NCBI GenBank assembly: GCA_024235635.1
Contig: JACKMA010000003.1
Span: 1 to 64,000, forward strand
Direction of reading: 5' to 3'
Origin: Zoogloeaceae bacterium
GTDB taxonomy: Bacteria > Pseudomonadota > Gammaproteobacteria > Burkholderiales > Rhodocyclaceae
DNA: 64,000 bases
Shown here piece after piece: positions 26,545 to 34,726 of this stretch (position 1 is the first letter of the stretch; each line of letters begins with the position of its first letter). The notes beneath the pieces are model-generated. The model made no database searches. It was not told the origin of the DNA and saw only the letters and a list, made by a program, of their open reading frames with translations. A program made the position numbers and the translations under genes.

Positions 26545-28848
26545 TCAGTCGGCGCGGGCAACCATGCTGCGGGGGACGAACAGGAAGTCGCCCGACTCGT
26601 GGCCCGCGAACTTCAGCGGCGCATATTCGGGGCGTTGCTCGATCTGGAAGCGACTGGCCTGATCGAGCACCCGGGCCGCCACCTCGCGATAGAGGCGCTG
26701 CGCCTCCATCGCGTCGTTGTTCTCCTGCAGCACCTCGAGGAAGATCCGGGCAAACACCGAATGCTTGCCGCCGCCGCCGTCGAGAACCGGCTGAATACCA
26801 CCGGAGGTCAGCACGGTGCGCGCCCGCGCCTTGACCATCGCCTTCAGCCAGCGGGCCCGCGCCTCCTCCGACATGCCGCTTTCGAGCTGGCCGATCGACG
26901 AACGGGTCAGCGTGCCGGAATAGCAGGAGTCGGCGACGACGATCGCGTGCTTGACCGAAATCGCGTTCAGGAAGTCGGTGATCGACACGTTCGAGATCCA
27001 GTTCGCATCGCTGTTGGGCTCGGCATCCACCGGAAGCCAGTAACCGCGCAGGTTGGCCCGATCGATTTCGCCGTGACCCGCGTAATAGATCAGCAGGTTG
27101 TCCTTGTCGGTGAGTTCGGTCCGCAGGCGGTTGAGCTCGGACAGGATCTGGTAGCGCGTCGCGTTGGTCAGCAAGGTCACCTTGAACCCATACTTTTCGC
27201 GCAGCAGCTGGGCCACGGCCTTGGCGTCCTCGATCGCGGTCTCCAGCTTCGGCAGCAGGCCGTAATCCTCGTTGCCGACCACCAATGCGTGGAAGCCACC
27301 GAATTCCACCGCGCTCAGGTACTTGGGCGGCTCCGGCGGCGGCGCCACTTCGGCGCCGCCATCGGGCACCAGCACGAACTCGACATTGGCCTTCTTGCCC
27401 TGGCGATCGACCGCCACCAGACTCACCGGCGTCTTATCGCGCAGCAGGGCGACCTCGGTCTTGAACAGCCCCAGCTCGTCGGTGGCCAGGCTGAGATCGT
27501 TGATCGTGAAGGACAGCAGACCTGCCGGCGCCGTGACCTTGCCGACGATCTCGCGCTTCTCGACGCGACCGCGGATCCGAACCTCCGGCGCCCCACGCGT
27601 CAGCACCACTGCCGGGTCGATCAACTGGATGCTCGGCGGCGCCAGCGCCACTTCCGGTTCGCTGGAACGTTCCTGCCGATCGCGCGCTTCGAGTTCCGCC
27701 AGTTGCTGGCGGTAGTCGCGCGATTCCCGTTCGATCCTGGCGATCTCGTCGCGCTGGCGTGCGAGTTCGTCCTCGCGCAGCTTGAGCTTCGCCTGGATCT
27801 TCTTCAGTTCGGCCTCGGCAGCGGCGTCGCCGGTACGCTTCTGGCGGGCGAGATCTGCCTTCAGTTCGGACACCCGCTGCTCGTCTTCGGCGGCGCTAGC
27901 CCGCCTCGCCTCGAGTTCGCCTTCGCTCTCGGTCAGTCGCGCGCGGGCGACGTCGAGTTGCTCGCGCAGCGCCGTCGCGGTGCCTTCGAGGGTACGCAGC
28001 TGGTCCTGGGACTTGGCCAGATTGGTGGTCAGCAGCGCGACCTGGTCCGCGCGCTGCGCGAGTTCCGCTTCGCGCGCCTGCAGACGCTGGCGGAGGCTGT
28101 CGACCAACGCCTGCCGCCCCTCGTCCTGCGCCTTGCGAATGCTTTCTTCCAGCGACTGCAGCTCGCGGCGGGCGTCACTGCGTTGCTGTTCCAGTGCCTT
28201 GCGGGCCTCGTCGAGCTGGCGGCGCGTGGCTTCCAGCTCCTGCCGCAGGCGCTCGATCTCGCGGGCACGCTGGCCATCGTCGCCGGCATCGAGCGCAATC
28301 GCGTCGCCGAGCCCTGCGGCCTGGCGATAGAGCGAGATCGCCTTGGCCGGGTCACGTTCGACACCGAGGCCCTGTTCATACAGGTGGCCGAGGTTGATGC
28401 GGGCACGCGAGAACCCCTGATCGGCCGCGGCGCGATACCACCGGGCCGCCGCGGCAAAATCCGGCTCGGCATTGCCGACGCCGCGTTCGTAGATTTCACC
28501 GACATAGGTCTGGGCCTCGGCATCGCCTTCCTCCGCCTTCGCCATCCACACCTTCAGCGCGCTGTTCAGGTCGGCACGGTCATAGACGACGTACTCGCCG
28601 CCGCGCAGTGCACATTCGGCGGCATTGAGCTTGGCCGGGCGCCGCGCGCTGAGGTAGGTCATCTGGGCGCCGAGCCGCCGGACCTGGCCGGGCAGCAGAC
28701 AATCGACGATCATCAGGTCCTCGACCGCCTTCACCGCGGCAGCACTGATGCTGTCGGCAGCGCTCGCGGTCGGAATGAAGACAGGCGTCAGCAGCGCGAC
28801 ACAGAGCGCGCCCAGACGTCCGGCAATTGTTTGATTGACTGGTTTCAT
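26545..28848 (-). CDS. Sel1-repeat, coiled-coil, caspase-like secreted protein
   Basis: 767 aa. Signal peptide (MKPVNQTIAGRLGALCVALL to ASAAD). Sel1 repeats at about 95-180 (EGDAEAQTYVGEIYERGVG, GFSRARINLGHLYEQGLGV), then a long charged coiled coil (about 195-390). An Ig-like strand-rich segment (about 405-500) precedes a C-terminal caspase domain (about 525-767) with FHALVVGNEDYG, LLIYYAGHGEID (His592) and AIVVADSCYSGTL (Cys642). Both catalytic residues are present. The layout suggests a periplasmic scaffold whose caspase is held on a coiled-coil stalk. It lies upstream of the sigma/anti-sigma/caspase operon on the same strand, so two caspase-like proteins sit side by side. Confidence 0.85.
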   Translation of the reverse strand: MKPVNQTIAGRLGALCVALLTPVFIPTASAADSISAAAVKAVEDLMIVDCLLPGQVRRLGAQMTYLSARRPAKLNAAECALRGGEYVVYDRADLNSALKVWMAKAEEGDAEAQTYVGEIYERGVGNAEPDFAAAARWYRAAADQGFSRARINLGHLYEQGLGVERDPAKAISLYRQAAGLGDAIALDAGDDGQRAREIERLRQELEATRRQLDEARKALEQQRSDARRELQSLEESIRKAQDEGRQALVDSLRQRLQAREAELAQRADQVALLTTNLAKSQDQLRTLEGTATALREQLDVARARLTESEGELEARRASAAEDEQRVSELKADLARQKRTGDAAAEAELKKIQAKLKLREDELARQRDEIARIERESRDYRQQLAELEARDRQERSSEPEVALAPPSIQLIDPAVVLTRGAPEVRIRGRVEKREIVGKVTAPAGLLSFTINDLSLATDELGLFKTEVALLRDKTPVSLVAVDRQGKKANVEFVLVPDGGAEVAPPPEPPKYLSAVEFGGFHALVVGNEDYGLLPKLETAIEDAKAVAQLLREKYGFKVTLLTNATRYQILSELNRLRTELTDKDNLLIYYAGHGEIDRANLRGYWLPVDAEPNSDANWISNVSITDFLNAISVKHAIVVADSCYSGTLTRSSIGQLESGMSEEARARWLKAMVKARARTVLTSGGIQPVLDGGGGKHSVFARIFLEVLQENNDAMEAQRLYREVAARVLDQASRFQIEQRPEYAPLKFAGHESGDFLFVPRSMVARAD

Positions 28849-29123
28849 CGATGTCTCCGCATCGCAATGGGTGCCGCTGGGCCCTCCTCGGGCAACGGCA
28901 TGGCACCACGGCAGGGCCGCGCATCACCGCACCGTCAAGAAGTATGTCGCCGGTGAGGTACCACAGGTTCAATTCCATCCGGGAGCGCGCAGCGGCCGTT
29001 TAGCCAAGCCGGCTTGCCCGGCGACGGGCAAGCCCCGTGGCTGGCAATGTTGGCGGCCTTCCGCTAGGCTCCGATACTGATTTAAGTCAAGCACGGGCAA
29101 TTTTCCACCAAGGGGTTAACGAA
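28849..29123. other. Divergent intergenic region with a strong hairpin
   Basis: 275 bases between the Sel1-caspase gene (minus) and autotransporter copy 2 (plus). It contains the perfect stem GGCTTGCCC-N6-GGGCAAGCC at 29011-29034 with no T-run. This might be a terminator-like barrier, a small-RNA end or a leader structure. Confidence 0.4.
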
Positions 29124-30527
29124 ATGATCAAAGTACGCTCGAAAACGAATCGTTTTCGTCCCATCGCAGCGGCACTCGGCCTCGTCGGCCTGGGCGCGGC
29201 GCATGCCCAGGTACCGGGCCAGAGCCCGGCCGAAGGGGTGCTGACCGGCCTGCCCGGGCTCAACCAGGTCCAATCCGCAGCCGCCGGCGTCACCGAGACC
29301 ATCTGCCCCTTCCTCGCCGCTCCCGATCCGCTCGGCAGCCCCGAGGCCCGCCTGTCCGACACCTGCACCCGGCTGGTCGTCAGCGCGCTGGCCAACGGCA
29401 GCGACTTCGACCTCGGGCTCACCACCGCCCAGCTTGCCGCCGCGCTGCAGGCCGTCGCGCCCGAGGAGATGACCGCTGCCGGTCGCATCGCCGTCGAGGG
29501 CTCCCTGTCCAATCCGGTCAATGGCCGACTGCTCGCCCTGCGCGCCGGCGGGCGCGGCCTGCTGCTCGCCGGTTCCGGCTTCACCATCGACGGCAAGGCC
29601 CTGTCGCTCGCCCAGCTCCTGCCCGCCGGCAGCCGCGGGGGTTCTGCCGGCGACGGCGAGTTCGGCGGTCGTTGGGGCGGCTTCATCAACGCCAACTATA
29701 ACTCCGGCGATCGCGATGCTTCGCGCAACGAGGACGCCTTCGACTTCTCCGACGCCGGCCTGACCGCCGGCATCGACTATCGCTTCATGGACGGACTGGT
29801 CGGCGGCGTCGCCTTGTCCTGGTCCAAGACCGACGCCGACTTCGATGCCAATCTCGGCACCGTCGAGTCCGACAACTTCGGCGTCTCCCTGTACATGAGC
29901 TATGCCACCGACACCTGGTATGTCGATGGCCGGCTGGCGCTGTCCAAGATCGATTTCGACACCGAGCGACGCATCGTCGTTGCCAGCAATACCGCCGCCG
30001 AGGGCATCGACACCACCGCCTTCGGCAGCACCGACGGCGATCAGGTCAGCTTCAACGCCGGCGGCGGCTACAACTTCGAGCTCGCCGGCATGACCGTCAC
30101 GCCCTACGGCCGACTCGACTACCTCAAGCTCGACGTCGACGGCTTCACCGAGCGTGAGGACAAGGAAGGCATGGGACTCGCCATCGACGATCACGATACC
30201 GAGTCGCTGCAGTCGGCCATCGGCGGGCGCGTCGCGCGCACCTACAGCACCGCCAGCGGCGTCTTCACCCCCTACGCCGGCATCGAGTGGAACCACGAGT
30301 TCCAGAACGACGAGACCTCCCTCGTCGCCCGCTACGCCAACGATCCGTTCAACCAGAGCTTCACCATCACCACCGACGATCCCGATCGCGACTACTTCAC
30401 CCTGTCGCTCGGCGCCTCTGCCGTCTTCCCGCACGGTGTCGCCGCCTTCGTCAATTTCGACACCGCCCTCGGCCTCGCCGACACCCGCAGCTACGCATTC
30501 ACCCTCGGCGGTCGCGTCGAGTTCTGA
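29124..30527 (+). CDS. Autotransporter beta-barrel protein, copy 2
   Basis: 467 aa. The mature region looks identical to copy 1 (20.1 kb) from AHAQVPGQ to the terminal VEF, but the first 24 residues differ (MIKVRSKTNRFRPIAAALGL then VGLG). The ATG follows AAGGGG. The shared sequence begins right at the cleavage site, so each gene has its own promoter, ribosome site and signal peptide in front of the same product. This looks like a recent copying event (duplication or gene conversion) rather than an old paralogue pair. Confidence 0.85.
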   Translation: MIKVRSKTNRFRPIAAALGLVGLGAAHAQVPGQSPAEGVLTGLPGLNQVQSAAAGVTETICPFLAAPDPLGSPEARLSDTCTRLVVSALANGSDFDLGLTTAQLAAALQAVAPEEMTAAGRIAVEGSLSNPVNGRLLALRAGGRGLLLAGSGFTIDGKALSLAQLLPAGSRGGSAGDGEFGGRWGGFINANYNSGDRDASRNEDAFDFSDAGLTAGIDYRFMDGLVGGVALSWSKTDADFDANLGTVESDNFGVSLYMSYATDTWYVDGRLALSKIDFDTERRIVVASNTAAEGIDTTAFGSTDGDQVSFNAGGGYNFELAGMTVTPYGRLDYLKLDVDGFTEREDKEGMGLAIDDHDTESLQSAIGGRVARTYSTASGVFTPYAGIEWNHEFQNDETSLVARYANDPFNQSFTITTDDPDRDYFTLSLGASAVFPHGVAAFVNFDTALGLADTRSYAFTLGGRVEF

Positions 30528-30535
30528 CCCACGCA
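29193..30535 (+). repeat. Direct repeat, copy 2 (1,343 bp)
   Basis: Matches 20134-21476. Recombination between the copies would delete 9,059 bp carrying the OmpA gene, the solitary barrel, the sigma/anti-sigma/caspase operon and the Sel1-caspase gene. Confidence 0.9.
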
Positions 30536-30580
30536 ACAGCATTCACCGCCGCCGCCGCCGACCGCAGACGCGGCGGCGGC

Positions 30581-31405
30581 TTGGTCCGGGCGATCGCGCT
30601 CGGACTTCTGGCAGCACTGGCGGGATGCGCCACGCCGCTCGCGCGTCTCGACGAGCGCGCCGCATCGTCAGGATTCGAGCGCCTGCTGCTCGACGGCCGC
30701 GGCTTCACGCATCTCGCGTACGCACACGACGTCGCAGGCAATCGCAGCCTTCATGTCTATCTCGAAGGCGACGGCATCGCCTGGCTCACGCGGCGGATTC
30801 CCAGTTCCGATCCCTCGCCCCGCCAAGCCCTGATGTTCGATGCAATGCGACTCGACGCCGGCGCGGCCCTGTATCTCGGCCGTCCGTGCCACTACGTGGG
30901 GCTTGATCACCCCGGCTGCACGACGCTGGCCTGGACTCACCAGCGATACTCCGAAGCCGTGGTCGCCAGTCTCGCCGCGGCGCTCCGCAGCTATCTCGAA
31001 CGCCGGCCGACGGACAGCCTGGTGTTCTTCGGCCACAGTGGCGGCGGTACGCTGGCGACCCTGCTCGCCGCCCGCTTCGCCAGAACTTCGGCGGTCATCA
31101 CCATCGCCGCCAATCTCGATGTCGACGGCTGGACGTCGCATCATGGCTATTCGCGGCTCGAGGGATCTCTCGACCCGACGGCTTTGGCCCCGCTCCGACC
31201 CGAGTTGCGGCAGTGGCACCTGATGGGCAGCGCAGACCGCGAGATTCCGCCGCAGCTCGCCCAGCGTTACCTGGCAGCCAACCCGCAGGCGTGGTTCAGC
31301 ATCATCGACGACTTCGATCACACCTGCTGCTGGCTGTCGCTGTGGCCGGGCGTGTTGCGCATCGTCGCGGCCTTGCCGAATCGGCCGCTGCCGTTCGTCA
31401 ATTAG
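30581..31405 (+). CDS. Lipoprotein alpha/beta-hydrolase
   Basis: 274 aa from a TTG start. The N-terminus (RAIALGLLAALAGC) is a lipoprotein signal with lipobox LAGC. The body has a nucleophile elbow FFGHSGGGTLATLLAAR and a late His in DDFDHTCCW, with Asp in NLDVDGW or GSADREIP, giving a plausible Ser-Asp-His triad. Probably an outer-membrane-attached esterase or lipase-like enzyme, substrate unknown. It starts 53 bases after autotransporter copy 2, in the same direction. No good ribosome site precedes the TTG, so the start is uncertain. Confidence 0.7.
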   Translation: MVRAIALGLLAALAGCATPLARLDERAASSGFERLLLDGRGFTHLAYAHDVAGNRSLHVYLEGDGIAWLTRRIPSSDPSPRQALMFDAMRLDAGAALYLGRPCHYVGLDHPGCTTLAWTHQRYSEAVVASLAAALRSYLERRPTDSLVFFGHSGGGTLATLLAARFARTSAVITIAANLDVDGWTSHHGYSRLEGSLDPTALAPLRPELRQWHLMGSADREIPPQLAQRYLAANPQAWFSIIDDFDHTCCWLSLWPGVLRIVAALPNRPLPFVN

Positions 31406-31563
31406 GCGCCCATCGTCATTGCACCGTCGCCATCGGCATCATCGCCGGCGTCGGACGCTTCGCCCCGTGGCGCCACCCGCGACGCGACAACGCCGATTGA
31501 CAGACTGAATCGCCCGCCGCCGCCGGGATCACGACGACGGCATCCGATATGTGACTAAATCCC

Positions 31564-31591
31564 TAAAGATCGACGGCACCCCGGCCGATAA
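31564..31591 (+). promoter_or_regulatory. Sigma-28 (FliA)-like promoter of small RNA B
   Basis: TAAAG at 31564-31568 and GCCGATAA at 31584-31591. The -10 element matches the FliA consensus 8 of 8. The distance after TAAA is 16 bases, one more than the usual 15. Confidence 0.6.
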
Positions 31592-31598
31592 TGGTCTC

Positions 31599-31664
31599 AG
31601 GGCTACGGCCCTGAACCCTCCCTCCTCTTGTGCATGGCAGGACTCCGGTCCTGCCAATTTTTTT
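31599..31664 (+). ncRNA. Candidate small RNA B (hairpin, C-rich stretch, terminator)
   Basis: About 66 nt predicted from the promoter. A 5' hairpin (AGGGC-TACG-GCCCT), a single-stranded CCCTCCCTCCTCTTG stretch, then the terminator GGCAGGAC-TCCG-GTCCTGCC (31636-31655) with seven T residues (31658-31664). A CCTCC run between two hairpins is the layout of anti-Shine-Dalgarno type small RNAs such as the CCUCCUCCC-motif RNAs of Rhodobacter, although no sequence relation is claimed. It is related to the unit at 16.97 kb. The sigma-28-like promoter would tie it to flagellar regulation. Confidence 0.6.
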
Positions 31665-31984
31665 CGCGTGCACGAACGCGTCTGCGACCCGAGGCCCTGA
31701 CCATCGGCCGGGCATGGGTCACGCGTTCGGCGGGCGGAGCGCGGGCCGCCGCGGCACCACGCAAGCGGGAACTGCACATTCGACCGCCTTCGCCCCCACG
31801 ACCGGATCATTGCCGGCAAAGATTCGTAGCCGATCCCGCCCGACCGGCTACGCCGGAGGCGGTTGCGGGTCGTGCCACGCCATCTATGCTGATTAGCAGG
31901 TCGATCGGGGCACGCCGATGCACGCGCCGATCGCGCCCCGGCGCACGCGACGTGCGCCGATCCCGGACCAACGGAGAGGACATC

Positions 31985-32494
31985 ATGAAAACCGCAGGAA
32001 TCGCAACGATACTGGCCCTCGCATTGCTGTCGACACCCGATGTCGCCAGCGCCGACGGCCGTGGCCGCGGACATGACCGCCACGGAGACGATTACCGCGC
32101 CCGCCTGAACGGCGACCAGGAGACCGTACCGGTCGATACCGAGACGCGCGGGCGCTTCCGGCTCGAATTCAACGAGGACAAAAGTGCGGCCACGTTCCGG
32201 CTGCGGGTCAACGACGGCGTGCGGGTCACGCAGGCACACATTCACTGCGGCGTTGAAGGTCAGAACGGACCGCCAGTGATCTTCCTCGGAGGTTTTCACG
32301 CGAACGGCTGGGATGTTGACGGCTGGTGGGTGGCCAACGTCACGGTGACCGATGAGAACATCGTCAATGACGCGTGTGGCACGACCCTGGTGGACATCGC
32401 CGCGGCGATGGATGCCGGCATGACCTACGTGAACGTCCATACCCTGGCCAATCCGGCCGGCGAGATCCGCGGCCAGATCGAAAGCGACCACTGA
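31985..32494 (+). CDS. Secreted CHRD domain protein
   Basis: 169 aa. Signal peptide MKTAGIATILALALLSTPDV to ASA, then one CHRD domain: YRARLNGDQETVPVDTETRG, VTQAHIHCGVEGQNGPPVIF and NVHTLANPAGEIRGQIE. CHRD domains are found in secreted and metal-associated proteins; the function in bacteria is not settled. ATG follows GGAGAGG. It stands alone downstream of candidate small RNA B, about 320 bases away. Confidence 0.83.
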   Translation: MKTAGIATILALALLSTPDVASADGRGRGHDRHGDDYRARLNGDQETVPVDTETRGRFRLEFNEDKSAATFRLRVNDGVRVTQAHIHCGVEGQNGPPVIFLGGFHANGWDVDGWWVANVTVTDENIVNDACGTTLVDIAAAMDAGMTYVNVHTLANPAGEIRGQIESDH

Positions 32495-32618
32495 CACTGC
32501 ACCCCGCCCCATCCGGCCGGTAGGTTCATTACCGGCCGGCGCATGCCACGGCCGACTCCTGGTTGCACGAAGGCATCCGCGCTCACTTGACCCCTCCTGC
32601 AATTCGTGACAATGTCAT

Positions 32619-32643
32619 TTGCATTGCATTCAATGCAATGCAA
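32619..32643. promoter_or_regulatory. Perfect 25-bp palindrome upstream of the Cys/Lys-rich protein
   Basis: TTGCATTGCATT, one central base, then AATGCAATGCAA: twelve perfectly paired bases each side, in an AT-rich pocket of a GC-rich region. It ends 53 bases before the ATG at 32697. It could be an operator, or a hairpin in the transcript. The internal TGCATTGCAT is itself repetitive. Confidence 0.55.
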
Positions 32644-32696
32644 TCCATCGCCTTGATGGCCGTTGCCACCGAACCAAACTGGAGATACCTCTCGCC

Positions 32697-33023
32697 ATGA
32701 AACAGGTCCGAATCAAGCAGTTCGCGATTGCCGCCCTCGCCGCCGCAGGACTCACCCTGACCACCCCGAGCCTTGCCGCCAGCAGTTGCAAGGGTCTCGA
32801 AAAGAGTCGCTGCGCGTCGTCGTCGAGTTGCACCTGGGTCGACAGCTACACCACCCAGAAGGGCAACAAGGTCGCCGCCTACTGCCGCAGCAAGGGTGGC
32901 GACAAGTCCGGTGCCAAATCGAGCAGCAAGAAGAGCGCCGGCGAGAACACGAGCGCGAAGAAGGCCGGCACCAGCCAGCCGGCGAAGGAAAAATCCAGCG
33001 CGTCGAAGAGCGCGAGCAGCTAG
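32697..33023 (+). CDS. Secreted Cys-motif and Lys/Ser-rich small protein
   Basis: 108 aa. Signal peptide (to LAAS, about residue 28), then a compact Cys domain (SCKGLEKSRCASSSSCTWVD, ending in VAAYCRSK) with four Cys, then a low-complexity tail rich in Lys, Ser, Ala and Gly (about 65-108). I do not recognise a function. The tail is basic and probably disordered, suggesting binding to an acidic polymer or DNA outside the cell, but that is a guess. Confidence 0.6.
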   Translation: MKQVRIKQFAIAALAAAGLTLTTPSLAASSCKGLEKSRCASSSSCTWVDSYTTQKGNKVAAYCRSKGGDKSGAKSSSKKSAGENTSAKKAGTSQPAKEKSSASKSASS

Positions 33024-33164
33024 CCCGTTCCGAATTCCCGTCCCGGCGGCCGCGCGAACACTCGTCCGCTCGCCGCCGCCATTCAAGCAGCCGCTTGCGC
33101 GCCCCGCCCATGATGGGCGGATAGAATCCGCGGATCACGAACAATCGTCAGCCGTGGAGCCACC

Positions 33165-34529
33165 GTGTCCCTGTTCCAGAAACTCAAAGAATTCGGCAAA
33201 CCCACTGCCAGCCCGGCCAGGGCCCTGGTTCCGCTCGCGGCGATTGCCGCCTTCGCGATGGTCGCCAAGGAGTCGATCTTCTACGCGGAGCCAGGCTACG
33301 TCTATCACGTTCGCACCATCACCGGCCAGGAACACGCGGTATCCGACGTCGGCTACCAGTTCTACCTGTGGGGCCGCTGGAACGCCTGGAAGCGTGCGAT
33401 GACGGTGCAGTCGGTCACCGGCGCACAGGAGGATCTGGCCTACGCCGAGATCGAGGGCACCGAGACCAGCGCCAACATGCCACCGCTCAACATCATGTTC
33501 CTGGACCAGGTCGATGCCGACGCCGAAGCGACGGTGCGCTTTTCGATCCCGACCGACAACGAAGGCTTTCTGCAGTTGGCCCACGAATACCGCACGCCGG
33601 CGAACCTGCTACGTACCGCGCTGATGCCCGCCTTCAAGGAAACCCTGCAGGCCACGGCGTCGCTGATGAGTGCGGAGGAGTACTACAGCGGTGCGCGCAC
33701 CGAGTTCAACAGCGAGTTCGAGAACCAGATGAACAACGGCATCTACCTGGTACGCCGGGAAGAGGTCTACGTGGACTCGCCGCGCAAGGTGAGGGGCACG
33801 GCGAATCTGGCGCTGGGCAGCGAGCAGGAGGAATTCGGCGACGAATCCAAGGTTGTCTATGAAGTACGCAAGGTACTCGACGACAGTGGCACGCCGCTGC
33901 GCAAGGCCCAGAAATTCACCAGCTTCGGCATCAGCGTGGTCGATGCCCGGATCACCAACATGACGCCGAACAATCGCTTCGTCGAGCGCATGCAACTCAA
34001 GCAGAAGGCTTCCGCAGACCGCGCCATTGCACGCGAACAACGGATTCAGGAAGAAGAGCAGCGTCTGCTGGCGATCGCCCGCGGCGAGCGTGAGGTTGCC
34101 GAGCGCCAGGCGATGGCCAAGGTCGAGCAGATCCAGAAGACCACCGACGCCGAGACCGAAAAGCAACTCGCGCTGACCCAGGCAACCAAACTCAAGGAAC
34201 AGGCGCAGATCGAACGCGAAACCGCGCAGATCAACCTGGACAAGGCAAAGATCGAGGCCGAAACGCTGCGCACGCTGGCCGATGCCGACGCCTACAAGAA
34301 GCGTGAGATCCTGAAAGCCGACAACGCACTCGCCCAGAAGCTCGATGCCGAGATCGAGATCCAGCGGCTGTGGGCCGACGCCTTTGCCCGCCGTTCGGTA
34401 CCGACCAACGTATTCGGTTCGAGCGCGGGCACGCCGACCGGCTCGGATGGCGAGGTCCGCGCCTTCATGCAGTTGCTGACCCTGGATTCGGCAAAGCGAC
34501 TCGCCTACACGCGGGACGTCGAAAAATAA
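33165..34529 (+). CDS. SPFH/Band 7 domain membrane protein
   Basis: 454 aa. A short cytoplasmic start, one membrane helix (about 20-35, RALVPLAAIAAFAMVAKESI), then a prohibitin-like SPFH domain (about 40-260) and a long charged coiled coil (about 265-410: QEEEQRLLAIARGEREVAER, KEQAQIERETAQINLDKAK). The C-terminus is short (FMQLLTLDSAKRLAYTRDV). Such proteins form large rings at the inner membrane and organise membrane domains or guard proteases. GTG start. No NfeD or protease gene is adjacent. Confidence 0.8.
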   Translation: MSLFQKLKEFGKPTASPARALVPLAAIAAFAMVAKESIFYAEPGYVYHVRTITGQEHAVSDVGYQFYLWGRWNAWKRAMTVQSVTGAQEDLAYAEIEGTETSANMPPLNIMFLDQVDADAEATVRFSIPTDNEGFLQLAHEYRTPANLLRTALMPAFKETLQATASLMSAEEYYSGARTEFNSEFENQMNNGIYLVRREEVYVDSPRKVRGTANLALGSEQEEFGDESKVVYEVRKVLDDSGTPLRKAQKFTSFGISVVDARITNMTPNNRFVERMQLKQKASADRAIAREQRIQEEEQRLLAIARGEREVAERQAMAKVEQIQKTTDAETEKQLALTQATKLKEQAQIERETAQINLDKAKIEAETLRTLADADAYKKREILKADNALAQKLDAEIEIQRLWADAFARRSVPTNVFGSSAGTPTGSDGEVRAFMQLLTLDSAKRLAYTRDVEK

Positions 34530-34726
34530 CCACGCGATGGTCGCCGATGGCGACCTCCTGCGCACGGACGCCTATACTTCCCGTCGTCACCCATAGACGG
34601 TGACTGACAGGCGGCCGGCACACATGCATTTCGGGCGGCCGCCGACAATAACGACAGAGGCGGGGCCCCGACGATGACCGACACAGACGACGGCGCCATC
34701 ACGCGCAGCCGACGCATCGCCCACCG

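Noticed and set aside
26497..28956. 819-aa plus-strand open frame
   Set aside because: Antisense of the Sel1-caspase gene; low-complexity composition and no signal or motif.
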